Shown piece after piece: positions 9,066 to 17,932 of a stretch of DNA of 64,000 bases. The notes under the pieces were generated by a model, which did not search any database, was not told the DNA's origin, and worked only from the letters and a program-made list of their open reading frames with translations. Both the position numbers and the translations under genes were made by a program. Source of the stretch: Pelomonas sp. Root405 (GTDB lineage: Bacteria > Pseudomonadota > Gammaproteobacteria > Burkholderiales > Burkholderiaceae_C); NCBI RefSeq assembly GCF_001425165.1, contig NZ_LMDU01000012.1, positions 387,036 through 451,035 on the forward strand. Direction: 5' to 3'. Every line of letters starts with the position of its first letter. Position 1 is the stretch's first letter.

Positions 9066-10352
9066 TCAGTCTTCTTTGAAGGCGGCGAGGGCGGCGGCGA
9101 TGTCGGTGTCGGCGGCCTCACGCTGCACCGGCGCGTCGGCCACCAGACCTTCGCGCTTCAGCCGCGCGACCCACTGGCCGGCCTCGCGGCCCTGCTCGAA
9201 GCCGCTGCTTTGCAGCAGCAGCTCGCCGCCCGCGGACAGCAGCTTGAAATAGAACTTGCCGTCGGCCTCGCGGTATTGCTTGAAGACCGGCAGCGCCGCC
9301 TTCTCCGCCTTGGAAGCGGTGGTCGTCGCGGTGGCCGTGTAGGGACGCAGGCCCACAGCGGCGCGCAGCTGCTTCAGGAAGGGCGTGGCAATCGCGCGGG
9401 CCTTGGCGGCGCCCGCTTGCAGGATGGCTTCGAGCTGGTCCGGGTTGGCCATCAGATCGGCATAGCGCGCGCGCATCGGGCCGATCTGGCCGTCGATCAG
9501 CGCGACGAGCTGCTGCTTGGCCTCGCCCCAGCCCAGGCCGCCGCGCAGCGCGGCGCGGAAGGCGGCCCGCTGCTCGGCCGTCGCAAAGGCGTCGTAGAGG
9601 GTGACGATGGCCTGGCCCTGCGGGTCCTTGGGCTCGCCGGGCAGTTTGGAGTCGGTGACGATGCGGGCGACCGCGTCCTTCAGCGCCTGGGCGCCGCCCT
9701 CGAAGAGCGGGATGACGTTGTCATAGCTCTTGCTCATCTTTCGGCCGTCCAGTCCGGGCAGCAGCTCCATCTCGGCGTCGGTCACGGCCTCGGGCAGCGT
9801 GAACAGCGCTTGCCCCTGGCCGAACAGGTGGTTGAAGCGCTGCGCGATGTCGCGTGTCATCTCGATGTGCTGGACCTGGTCCTTGCCCACCGGCACCTTG
9901 TGCGCGTTGAACATCAGGATGTCCGCTGCCATCAACACCGGGTAGCTGAACAGACCCATCGTCACGTTGGCGTCGGGGTCCTCGCCAGCGGCAGTCGCGG
10001 CGTCCACCGCGGCCTTGTAGGCATGGGCGCGATTCATTTGACCCTTGGCCGTCACGCAGGTCAGCAGCCAGGTCAGTTCGGGGATCTCGGGGATGTCGCT
10101 CTGGCGGTAGAGCGTGACGCGGTCGGTGTCCAGGCCGGCGGCGACCCAGGTCGCGGCGATGGCGCGGCTGGAGTGCGCGAGACGGTCAGGCTCGTCGCAC
10201 TTGATCAGCGCGTGGAAGTCGGCCATGAAGAAGAAGCTCTCCACGCCGGGTGCGCGGCTGGCTTCGATGGCCGGGCGGATGGCGCCGACGTAGTTGCCGA
10301 GGTGCAGGGTGCCGGTGGTGGTGATACCGGTCAGGACGCGTTGGGCGGGCAT
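9066..10352 (-). CDS. trpS: Tryptophan--tRNA ligase with C-terminal extension
   Basis: 428 residues. Class I synthetase charging tRNA-Trp. The HIGH-equivalent is TGTLHLGN (residues 13-20) and KMSKS is at 205-209. GKDQVQHIEMTRDIA is the typical mid-domain block. Typical bacterial TrpS is about 330-350 residues. The extra 80-90 residues at the C-terminus carry a segment (KFYFKLLSAGGELLLQSSGF) that looks like a YegP/DUF1508-type domain, joined by a Thr/Ala-rich linker. The ATG at 10352 begins the conserved N-terminus. The ECF sigma gene follows with one base between stop and start. Confidence 0.95.
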   Translation of the reverse strand: MPAQRVLTGITTTGTLHLGNYVGAIRPAIEASRAPGVESFFFMADFHALIKCDEPDRLAHSSRAIAATWVAAGLDTDRVTLYRQSDIPEIPELTWLLTCVTAKGQMNRAHAYKAAVDAATAAGEDPDANVTMGLFSYPVLMAADILMFNAHKVPVGKDQVQHIEMTRDIAQRFNHLFGQGQALFTLPEAVTDAEMELLPGLDGRKMSKSYDNVIPLFEGGAQALKDAVARIVTDSKLPGEPKDPQGQAIVTLYDAFATAEQRAAFRAALRGGLGWGEAKQQLVALIDGQIGPMRARYADLMANPDQLEAILQAGAAKARAIATPFLKQLRAAVGLRPYTATATTTASKAEKAALPVFKQYREADGKFYFKLLSAGGELLLQSSGFEQGREAGQWVARLKREGLVADAPVQREAADTDIAAALAAFKED

Positions 10353-10387
10353 GTCAGTGGTGCCCGGCCGCCCGTAGCCACTGACGC

Positions 10388-10401
10388 GCCCCCTCGGGGG
10401 C
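10388..10401. repeat. Short GC-rich palindrome, possible repeat relative
   Basis: GCCCCC-TC-GGGGGC lies between the TrpS start and the LacI stop. A near-identical GCCCCCTCGGGGGGC occurs inside the intergenic repeat at 35412-35547, and both are followed at a distance by GGGCG(T)AGGGGC. It may be a shortened member of that repeat family. Confidence 0.3.
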
Positions 10402-10471
10402 AGCTCGTGGAACGGGCGTAGGGGCAAAAAAGTTTGGGCGAGGTGAAAAGTAACCAGCCCGGATTGTGGCC

Positions 10472-11494
10472 TCAGCTTCTCTTGCGCGAAGGAGGTGCAG
10501 CTACCGAGGCGCGCCAGGTGACGGTGATGTCGAACTGCCGCGAGATGGGCAGCTCCTGCCCATAGCAGCGGTTCAGCAGCCAGTGCAGGCCGGCCAACGT
10601 CACCTCGTGGCTGGGGATGTGCACCGAGGTCAACCTAGGGGCGGCGAATTCGGCGCTTGGCGAGTCGTCGTAGCCCAGCACCGAAACCTCGTGCGGCACC
10701 GACACGCCGCGCTCCTGGAAATGCGCCAGCAGGCCGATGGCCATTTCGTCGTTGGCGCAGAAGACGGCGGTGGGCAGGCGCTTCTGGGCCAGCAGCGTGT
10801 CGGCCGCATCCCAGCCCGCCTGGTTGGAGAAGTCGCCCGGCACGGTGACGATCCTGGACGTGTCCAGACCGCGCAGCGCCAGCTCGCCCATGAAGCCGTT
10901 CAGGCGCGCGATGTTGTCGGGCGAGGTCGTCGGCCCCGACACGACGGCGATGTCCTTGTGCTTGTGCTGCAGCAGCGCACGCGCCGCCTGCACGCCGCCC
11001 TGCACATGGTCGGCCGTGAAGCACTGGTCCTTGATGCGGTCGAAGTGGCGGTTCAGCACGACGACCTGGCGCGACGCCGGGCCGAGGGCCTTGATGTCCT
11101 CGTCCTGCAGCGCGTTGGACAGCACGATGAGGCCGTCGCAGTCGCGGTCGAGCAGGAAGCGCATGCCGTCGTTGGTCTCGACGCGCTCGTCCTCGATGCC
11201 CTCGCCGAAGGCCACCACCATGTGCAGGCCCTGCGCGCGCAAGGTCAGGTCGATGGCGCGCAGGATGGGTGTGTAGTAGGTGCCGCGGAGGAAGGGGATG
11301 TAGACGCCGATCAGCTTGGAGGTGCCGGCGCCCAGCGCGCGCGCCGTGTGCGAAGGCCTGAATTTCAGCTGCGCGATCACCTTGCGCACGCGCTCGGCCG
11401 TGGCGGGCGCGACGGAACCGTTTCCACTGACGACGCGCGACGCGGTGCCCACGCCCACGCCCGCCAGCCGCGCTACATCCTTGATCGTTGCCAT
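10472..11494 (-). CDS. LacI-family transcriptional regulator
   Basis: 340 residues. N-terminal LacI helix-turn-helix MATIKDVARLAGVGVGTASR with hinge helix VRKVIAQLKFRPSHTARALG, then a periplasmic-binding-protein-like effector domain. It starts 43 bases from the GH3 stop and runs in the same direction, beside a beta-glucoside locus. It is therefore the obvious candidate repressor for the palindrome at 13589-13602, with a glucoside or glucose as likely effector. The ATG at 11494 is the canonical family start. Function and effector are inferred from family and context. Confidence 0.93.
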   Translation of the reverse strand: MATIKDVARLAGVGVGTASRVVSGNGSVAPATAERVRKVIAQLKFRPSHTARALGAGTSKLIGVYIPFLRGTYYTPILRAIDLTLRAQGLHMVVAFGEGIEDERVETNDGMRFLLDRDCDGLIVLSNALQDEDIKALGPASRQVVVLNRHFDRIKDQCFTADHVQGGVQAARALLQHKHKDIAVVSGPTTSPDNIARLNGFMGELALRGLDTSRIVTVPGDFSNQAGWDAADTLLAQKRLPTAVFCANDEMAIGLLAHFQERGVSVPHEVSVLGYDDSPSAEFAAPRLTSVHIPSHEVTLAGLHWLLNRCYGQELPISRQFDITVTWRASVAAPPSRKRS

Positions 11495-11537
11495 TCGCCC
11501 TCTGCTCGTGTCGGCGCGGATTGAATCACAGCGGCAC

Positions 11538-13475
11538 TCAGAGGGGGCAAATGGGTTGCGGGTCGGCCGGCTCGGGCAGGCGCTTGGCACTGGCCTGGGT
11601 CTCCTTGCCGCTCAGGCCGCCGCCGACCGGCCACCAGGGCTTGGTCTCGTGGCTGCTGAACTGGCAGGGGCCGGCCGGCCACGGGAAGGAGAGGCGGCCG
11701 GTAAAGCCTGCCCAAGGCTTGCCGTCGGCCGGCGCGATAAGCACATCCGTCAGGCCCGCACCCTCGGTGCCGGGCTGCCAGGCGGCGATGAAGGCGTCGC
11801 TCTTGTTGGCCAGATCATTGATGTAGAGCGGCCGGCCCGAATACAGCAGCGTCACGACCGGGGCACCGCGGCCGGCAACGCGCTGCAGCACTTGCGCATC
11901 GCTGGGGTGGCGGCGGCTGTGGCGCAAGTTCTCGGTGATGCGTACGTCGCCCTCGCCCTCGGCATAGGGTGTCTCGGCCAGTACGGCGATGACGGCGTCG
12001 AAGCCCTTGGGATCGCTCTTGCTGCCGTCGGCGTCGAACGTGACATTGGCCGCGCCGAGGCGCTGGCGCAGCGCAGCCAGCAGCGAGGTGGCCTGCGGAT
12101 AGTCGACATTCGTCGTGTCGCGGCCCTGCCAGGTCACGCTCCAGCCGCCGCTTTGGTGCGCCAGGCTGTCGGCCGCAGGGCCGACGACCAGCACGCGGGC
12201 GTCGCGCTTGAGCGGCAGCAGGCGGGGCTTGTGCTTGAGCAGCACGAGAGACTCGCGCACCGCCTGGCGCGCCAGCGCCGGCGCTTGCAGGGCCTCGACG
12301 GTGGCCGGCACGGCCGGCGTCATCGCGATGCTGAACTTGACGCGCAGGATCCGGCGCACCGCGTCGTCGATGCGGGCCATCGGGATGCGGCCCTGCTCGA
12401 CGGCGCGCACCGTGTTGTCGAAGAAGGCCTTCCACTTGAACGGCACCATCACCACGTCGATGCCGGCGTTGATGGCTTGCGGGCAGTCCTCGTCCGTGCA
12501 GCCGGCCACCTGACCGATGCCATCCCAGTCGCTGACGATGAGGCCGTCGAAGGCGAGGCGCTCCTTGAGCACGCCCGTCATCAGCGTGGCATTGCCGTGC
12601 ATCTTGCCGTGGGGGGTGAAGCTGGCGCTGTCGGTCCAGCTGTTGAACGAGGCCATCACGGTCAGCACGCCGGCGTCCAGCGCGCCAAGGTAGCCGGCGC
12701 CGTGCACGTTGGCGAGGTCGGCCGGCGAAGTCTGCGCCAGGCCTTGGTCGATGCCGCGGCGGGTGCCGCCGTCGGCGATGTAGTGCTTGGCCGTCGCGAG
12801 TACGCCGCGGCCATCCTTCAATCCGTCCTGGAGTCCTTCGACGGCAGCGGTGCCAAGGCGCTTCACCAGCGTCGGGTCGACGCCGTAGCTTTCATAGGTG
12901 CGACCCCAGCGCACGTCCTGCACGACGGCCAGTGTGGGCGCGAAGGCCCAGTGCAGGCCCGAGGCGCGCACGGCGCGCGCGGTGGCGCGGCCGATATCGC
13001 GCACCAGGTCGGCATTGCGCGTCGCACCCAGCGCGATGTTGTGCGGGTAGAGCGTCGCGCCGCGGACGTTGTTGTGACCGTGCACGGCGTCGGTGCCCCA
13101 GATCAGCGGGATGCCCGGCGTGGCCTGCAGGGCCGCAGCCTGGAACTTGTCGGACAGCTCTCGCCACTGTGCCGGTGTCGCCGCACGGTCATCGCCCGGC
13201 CAGCCGCCACCGCCGTTCAGGATGGTGCCGATGGCGTACTCGCGCACCTGCTCCGGCGTGATGGCGCGGATCTCGGGCTGGGTCATCTGGCCGATCTTCT
13301 GGCGCAGCGACAGCGTCTTCAGCGCGGCTTCCACACGCGCCTCCAGCGCCGCGTCCCGCACGGGCTTGCGCGCCGGCCAGGCCTGCAGGATGGAATCGGC
13401 TTCAGTCGCCAGCGCAGGGCCGGCGATTGCAGCGAGTGTGAGCAGGGCGGCTCGTAGGAGGGATGGGCGGGTCAT
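11538..13475 (-). CDS. Secreted GH3 beta-glucosidase
   Basis: 645 residues with a signal peptide (LLRAALLTLAAIAGPALA). Glycoside hydrolase family 3, two-domain exo-hydrolase type. The N-terminal (beta/alpha)8 domain has the nucleophile Asp316 in GLIVSDWDGIG, and substrate-binding KHYIADGG (230-237) is conserved. The C-terminal domain carries the VLVVGPAADSLAHQSGGWS block. The length is close to barley exo-glucanase type GH3 and shorter than the 850-residue cellobiase type. It should release glucose from beta-linked gluco-oligosaccharides in the periplasm, supplying the adjacent transport genes. Confidence 0.93.
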   Translation of the reverse strand: MTRPSLLRAALLTLAAIAGPALATEADSILQAWPARKPVRDAALEARVEAALKTLSLRQKIGQMTQPEIRAITPEQVREYAIGTILNGGGGWPGDDRAATPAQWRELSDKFQAAALQATPGIPLIWGTDAVHGHNNVRGATLYPHNIALGATRNADLVRDIGRATARAVRASGLHWAFAPTLAVVQDVRWGRTYESYGVDPTLVKRLGTAAVEGLQDGLKDGRGVLATAKHYIADGGTRRGIDQGLAQTSPADLANVHGAGYLGALDAGVLTVMASFNSWTDSASFTPHGKMHGNATLMTGVLKERLAFDGLIVSDWDGIGQVAGCTDEDCPQAINAGIDVVMVPFKWKAFFDNTVRAVEQGRIPMARIDDAVRRILRVKFSIAMTPAVPATVEALQAPALARQAVRESLVLLKHKPRLLPLKRDARVLVVGPAADSLAHQSGGWSVTWQGRDTTNVDYPQATSLLAALRQRLGAANVTFDADGSKSDPKGFDAVIAVLAETPYAEGEGDVRITENLRHSRRHPSDAQVLQRVAGRGAPVVTLLYSGRPLYINDLANKSDAFIAAWQPGTEGAGLTDVLIAPADGKPWAGFTGRLSFPWPAGPCQFSSHETKPWWPVGGGLSGKETQASAKRLPEPADPQPICPL

Positions 13476-13547
13476 CGTGAGCTTGTCAGTTGGGGCCGCG
13501 ACGGTAGTGGTTGAGACAAAAAAACGTCAACCCCCGGGCCGACGAGA

Positions 13548-13576
13548 TTGACAAGCCGAACTGTGACGCATTAGAT
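13548..13576 (+). promoter_or_regulatory. Predicted sigma-70 promoter of the beta-glucoside operon
   Basis: A consensus TTGACA (13548-13553) is followed after exactly 17 bases by TTAGAT (13571-13576), a partial -10 match. It drives rightward toward the TonB receptor. The start of transcription would fall near 13583, just before the palindromic operator. Confidence 0.55.
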
Positions 13577-13588
13577 TTGCGTCGCTTT

Positions 13589-13602
13589 TGGAACCGGTTC
13601 CA
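13589..13602. promoter_or_regulatory. Candidate LacI-family operator
   Basis: TGGAACCGGTTCCA is a perfect 14-bp palindrome with the central CG pair typical of LacI-family operators. It lies 12 bases after the predicted -10, where bound repressor would block early transcription of the TonB-GH1-ABC-GH30 genes. I found no second copy in the window. Confidence 0.65.
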
Positions 13603-13680
13603 TTGCGCGATGCACCCGACAGTGGTTGCACGCCCTTGAGGCCTCCCAAGCAGCGAACAAGACGAACCAGGAGACAAGAA

Positions 13681-16431
13681 ATGACAACTCAGCTCAAGCT
13701 GCGCGCTGCACGGCGCGCGTTCATGCCTTCGCCCCAGCGGCGCACCCAACTCACGCCGGTCGCCGCCGTTTGTGCCGGCCTGCTGAGCGCGCCCTTGCTG
13801 GCGTTCGCCCAGGCCGCGCCGGCTGGCGAGCAGAAGCTCGACACCGTGACGGTCACGGGCTTTCGCGCCAGCCTGGAATCCTCCATCAGCACCAAGCGCA
13901 ATGCGGATGCCATCGTCGAGTCCGTCTCGGCCGAGGACATCGGCAAGCTGCCCGACGTGTCCATCGCCGACGCCATCTCGCGCCTGCCCGGCCTCACGTC
14001 TCAGCGCGTCAACGGCCGCTCGTCGGTCATCAGCATCCGCGGCATGGCGCCGCGCTATGGCGTGACGCTGCTGAACGGCCGCGAGATCGTTTCCACGGGC
14101 GACAACCGCTCGGTGGAGTACGACCAGTTCCCCTCCGAGCTGATCAATGCCGCCACCGTCTACAAGACGCCCGACGCCAGCCTGGCGTCCCAAGGCTTGT
14201 CGGGCACCGTCAACATGAAGACGCTGCGACCGCTGGACTTCGCCGGTACGCGGGCCGTCATCGGTGGGCGCATGGAGCGCAACTCCAACGGCTCGCTGAA
14301 CCCCGAGATCTCGGGCAACGGCAATCGCCTCAGCGCTTCCTATGTGACGCAGTCGGCCGACCGCCGCTGGGGCGCGGCCGTCGGCTTTGCGCATCTGGAC
14401 TCGCCCAACCAGGAGAAGCATTACAAGAGCTGGTGGTGGGCCAATACCAACAACTGGGGCGCGCCCCTGCCCGGCGCGCCGCTGGACGCTGTCGCGCTGC
14501 AGGGCTTCGAGCTGGGTGCGGCCTCGTCGCGCCAGAAGCGCGATGGCCTGATGGCCGTGCTGCAGTACAAGCCCAGCGCTGCCTTCCAGAGCACGCTCGA
14601 CCTCTACTACTCCAAGTTCGACCAGACCGAGGCGCGCCGTACGGTGATGTCCGACATGTCCACCTGGTCGGGTGCGACCTGGAGCAATGCGCAGACCAGC
14701 CAGGTCAATGGCGACAAGATCATCACCAGCGGCGTCGTCAACGACACCACGCCGGTCGCGCTGACCACCTTCAACAAGCGCCAGGACGACGTCCGCGCTG
14801 TCGGCTGGAACACCGAGCTGCAGTGGGCCGACTGGAAACTTGCCGGCGACCTGAGTTGGTCCCAGGCCAAACGGGATGAACAGAACGCCGAGTTGCAGGC
14901 CGGCTCGCTCAACCGTGTCAGCCTGGGTCAGGTCAACATCGTCACTGGGGACGGCCGCTCGACGTTTGCGCCGACCTTCGATTTCGCTAATCAGAGCGCC
15001 GTCTATCTGCGCGACCCCGCCAACTGGGGCCGCGACGGCCGCAGCCAGTTCCCCAAGGTGGGCGACGAGATCAAGGCGCTCAAGCTGACGGCCGGGCGTG
15101 TCTTCGACGGCTGGCTCAGCAGCATCGAGGCCGGCGTGGACTACTCGGAGCGCGACAAGGACATGAACCGCACCGAGGTCAACTACGCCCTCAAGAACGG
15201 CCGCGCGCCCATGCTGGTGCCCGCCAACCTGCTGCGCGACCCGACCGACCTCAGCTTTGCCGGCAGCAACATCCGCATGGTCAATTTCGACCTGCCGAGC
15301 GCGCTGCCCCTCTACGATGTGTTGCCCACCTCGGCCGACCAGGCGCCCGGCCGCATCTGGCAGGTGCACGAGAAGGTCACGGCCGCCCACGCCAAGCTCG
15401 GCTTCGAGTTCGACTGGGGCGTGCCCATTCACGGCAGCCTCGGCCTGCGCGTGGTGCACGCCAAGCAGTGGAGCGACGGCCTGCTGTGGGATTCAAAGAC
15501 CAGCACCACCCAGCCTGCCACCGGCGGCACGAGCTACACCGACACCCTGCCCAGCCTCAACATCGCGGCCGACCTGACGCCCCACACCATCCTGCGCTTC
15601 GGCCTGGCCAAGGTGCTCGCGCGGCCCAACATGGAAGACATGCGCGCCGGCTTCTCGGGCATCAGCGTCAGCACGACCGAGCCGCACCTGTGGTCGGCCA
15701 ACGGCGGCAACCCCAGGCTGGAGCCCTGGCGCGCCGATGCGGTGGACCTGTCCATCGAGCACTACTTCAGCAAGCGCAGCTACGTGGCGGCAGCGGCCTT
15801 CCACAAGAACATCAAGAACTTCGTCTACTCGCAGTCCATCGACTTCGACTTCACCGGCTTCCCCAACCCGACCGCCTTCACGCCCTACAGCAACATCGGC
15901 ACGCTCAGCACCCAGTCCAACGGCAAGGGCGGCATGATCGCCGGCACCGAACTGAGCGGCTCGCTCGACGGATCTCTCATCAGTCCGGCGCTGGACGGCA
16001 TCGGCGTCTCGCTGAGCTACTCCGACACGCGCAGCTCGCTGCACGAGGGCAACGACGTGACCAAGCCGCTTGACGGCCTGTCTGGCAAGGCGACCAACTT
16101 CACGATCTATTACGAGCGCCACGGCGTTTCGGCGCGCATCGGCAGCCGCCACCGCTCGGCCTTCGTCACGACGGTGCGCGGCACCTTCGGCGAGAACGTG
16201 CCGAGCATGATCTCCAGCGAAACCATCATGGACGCACAGGTCGGCTACGCGTTCGAATCGGGGGCCTTCAAGGGGCTGTCACTGACGCTGCAGGTCAACA
16301 ATCTGCGTGATCGGCCCTACCGCACCCGCGTCGGCATCTCCACTGGTTCCGTCGACCCCACCGCCACCTTGCCCGAGCGCTACACGTCCTATGGGCGCCA
16401 GTTGCTGGTGGGTGGCAGCTACAAATTCTGA
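13681..16431 (+). CDS. TonB-dependent receptor, carbohydrate type
   Basis: 916 residues. Outer-membrane ligand-gated porin of the Xanthomonas/Caulobacter-type family (TIGR01782-like): signal peptide ending LLAFAQA, a segment LDTVTVTGFRASLESSI before the plug, plug motifs IADAISRLPGLTSQRVNGRSS and ISIRGMAPRYGVTLLNGREI, then a long beta-barrel ending in an aromatic residue (GGSYKF). This type commonly imports oligosaccharides. It is first in the operon with GH1 and a sugar ABC transporter. The ATG at 13681 is preceded by AGGAGA; upstream in-frame starts would overlap the operator. Confidence 0.93.
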   Translation: MTTQLKLRAARRAFMPSPQRRTQLTPVAAVCAGLLSAPLLAFAQAAPAGEQKLDTVTVTGFRASLESSISTKRNADAIVESVSAEDIGKLPDVSIADAISRLPGLTSQRVNGRSSVISIRGMAPRYGVTLLNGREIVSTGDNRSVEYDQFPSELINAATVYKTPDASLASQGLSGTVNMKTLRPLDFAGTRAVIGGRMERNSNGSLNPEISGNGNRLSASYVTQSADRRWGAAVGFAHLDSPNQEKHYKSWWWANTNNWGAPLPGAPLDAVALQGFELGAASSRQKRDGLMAVLQYKPSAAFQSTLDLYYSKFDQTEARRTVMSDMSTWSGATWSNAQTSQVNGDKIITSGVVNDTTPVALTTFNKRQDDVRAVGWNTELQWADWKLAGDLSWSQAKRDEQNAELQAGSLNRVSLGQVNIVTGDGRSTFAPTFDFANQSAVYLRDPANWGRDGRSQFPKVGDEIKALKLTAGRVFDGWLSSIEAGVDYSERDKDMNRTEVNYALKNGRAPMLVPANLLRDPTDLSFAGSNIRMVNFDLPSALPLYDVLPTSADQAPGRIWQVHEKVTAAHAKLGFEFDWGVPIHGSLGLRVVHAKQWSDGLLWDSKTSTTQPATGGTSYTDTLPSLNIAADLTPHTILRFGLAKVLARPNMEDMRAGFSGISVSTTEPHLWSANGGNPRLEPWRADAVDLSIEHYFSKRSYVAAAAFHKNIKNFVYSQSIDFDFTGFPNPTAFTPYSNIGTLSTQSNGKGGMIAGTELSGSLDGSLISPALDGIGVSLSYSDTRSSLHEGNDVTKPLDGLSGKATNFTIYYERHGVSARIGSRHRSAFVTTVRGTFGENVPSMISSETIMDAQVGYAFESGAFKGLSLTLQVNNLRDRPYRTRVGISTGSVDPTATLPERYTSYGRQLLVGGSYKF

Positions 16432-16447
16432 CCCTGACCCCACGCCC

Positions 16448-17800
16448 ATGAGCTCTCACACCGCCCCGACCCGCAAGAACTTCCCCGCCGACTTCCGTTG
16501 GGGCGTGTCCACCTCATCCTTCCAGATTGAAGGCGCCGGCCGCGAGGACGGCAAGGGCGAGTCCATCTGGGACCGCTTCTGCAGCGAGCCTGGTCGCATC
16601 CGCGACGGCTCCCACGCGCTGGTGGCTTGCGACCACTATCACCTGTGGCCGCGAGACCTCGACATGGCCAAGGCGCTGGGCGTCAACGCCTACCGCTTTT
16701 CCATCGCCTGGCCGCGCATCCTCCCGGAGGGGCGCGGCCGGGTGAACGAAGCCGGCCTGGCCTTCTATGACCGCCTGGTGGACGGCATGCTGGCGCGCGG
16801 CCTCGACCCCTGGGCCACGCTCTACCACTGGGACCTGCCGCAGGCGTTGCAGGAACAAGGCGGCTGGGTCAACCGCGACACCATCGGCGCATTCCTCGAA
16901 TACACCGACATCGTCACTCGCCGCCTGGGCGACCGCGTCAAGCACTGGATCACGCACAACGAACCGTGGTGCTCCTGCATGATGAGTTACTGGGAGGGCG
17001 TGCACGCCCCCGGCGGCAAGAGCCTGGCCGATGCGATGCAGGCCTGCCACCACGTGCTGCTGTCGCATGGCCAGGCCATCCCGCTGATCCGCAAGAACTC
17101 GACTGGCGCCCAGGTCGGCATCACGCTGAGCCTGCATCCGATCGCCGCCGCGTCCGACAGCCCCGCGGACGCGGCCGCGCTGAAGCGCCACGACGGCCTG
17201 CGCAACCGCTGGTTCCTGGACCCGCTGTTCGGCCGCGGCTACCCGGCCGACACGCTGGAGCTGCTCGGCGATGCCGCCCCCAAGGTGCAGCCGGGCGATC
17301 TGGACGAGATCGCCGCGCCGACCGACTTCCTCGGCGTGAACTACTACTTCCCCGAGATGGTGGCCGACGACCCGAGCGACAAGGGCGGCCCGATGCGCGC
17401 CAGCCTGGTTGATCGCGAAGGCGTCGAGCGCACCGGCTTCGGCTGGGAGGTGTCGCCGCAGGGCCTGGTCGACCTGCTGACCCGCATCCAGCGCGACTAC
17501 AACCCGGCCGTCATCCAGCTGACCGAGAACGGCTCCACCTTCGAAGATGTGTTGACGCCGGAGGGCCGCGTGCACGACACCCAGCGCCTGTCCTATCTGC
17601 AGCGCCACCTGGCGGCCGTGAAGCAGGCCATGGACGTCGGCGTGCCGGTCAAGGGCTACTTCGCGTGGAGCCTGCTGGACAACTTCGAGTGGGCCGAGGG
17701 CTATCTGCGCCGCTTCGGCCTGGCCTATGTCGACTACGCCACCCAACAGCGCACGCTGAAGGACAGCGGCCTCTGGTATGGCCAGTTCCTGAACGAATAA
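16448..17800 (+). CDS. GH1 beta-glucosidase
   Basis: 450 residues, full family length, no signal peptide, so cytoplasmic. Acid/base Glu172 in THNEPW and nucleophile Glu360 in LTENGS. The N-terminus FPADFRWGVSTSSFQIEGA and C-terminal WSLLDNFEWAEGY are hallmarks. It should hydrolyse cellobiose-like or gentiobiose-like beta-glucosides after import by the neighbouring ABC transporter. It begins 16 bases after the TonB receptor stop. The ATG at 16448 gives the normal N-terminus. Confidence 0.96.
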   Translation: MSSHTAPTRKNFPADFRWGVSTSSFQIEGAGREDGKGESIWDRFCSEPGRIRDGSHALVACDHYHLWPRDLDMAKALGVNAYRFSIAWPRILPEGRGRVNEAGLAFYDRLVDGMLARGLDPWATLYHWDLPQALQEQGGWVNRDTIGAFLEYTDIVTRRLGDRVKHWITHNEPWCSCMMSYWEGVHAPGGKSLADAMQACHHVLLSHGQAIPLIRKNSTGAQVGITLSLHPIAAASDSPADAAALKRHDGLRNRWFLDPLFGRGYPADTLELLGDAAPKVQPGDLDEIAAPTDFLGVNYYFPEMVADDPSDKGGPMRASLVDREGVERTGFGWEVSPQGLVDLLTRIQRDYNPAVIQLTENGSTFEDVLTPEGRVHDTQRLSYLQRHLAAVKQAMDVGVPVKGYFAWSLLDNFEWAEGYLRRFGLAYVDYATQQRTLKDSGLWYGQFLNE

Positions 17801-17814
17801 TTAACACCAAAGTG

Positions 17815-17840
17815 ACCGCTTGTTAAGGGGTACAGGCGGT
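17815..17840 (+). terminator. Weak hairpin between GH1 and the ABC genes
   Basis: ACCGC/GCGGT plus an inner TGT/ACA pair around an 8-base loop, followed by TTCT. Stability is modest. It could attenuate transcription so that GH1 and the binding protein are expressed at different levels. Confidence 0.3.
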
Positions 17841-17932
17841 TTCTAAATGAAATATTACAGGGTCGTCCCTAAAGCGCCGCGCGCCTGACCGGGGCACACT
17901 GCGCCCGCCGCACTACAAGATCCGGAGACAAG

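Noticed and set aside
13486-15459. Long minus-strand frame opposite the carbohydrate TonB receptor
   Set aside because: Shadow of the receptor's coding sequence, covering the promoter and operator as well; no domain is recognisable.
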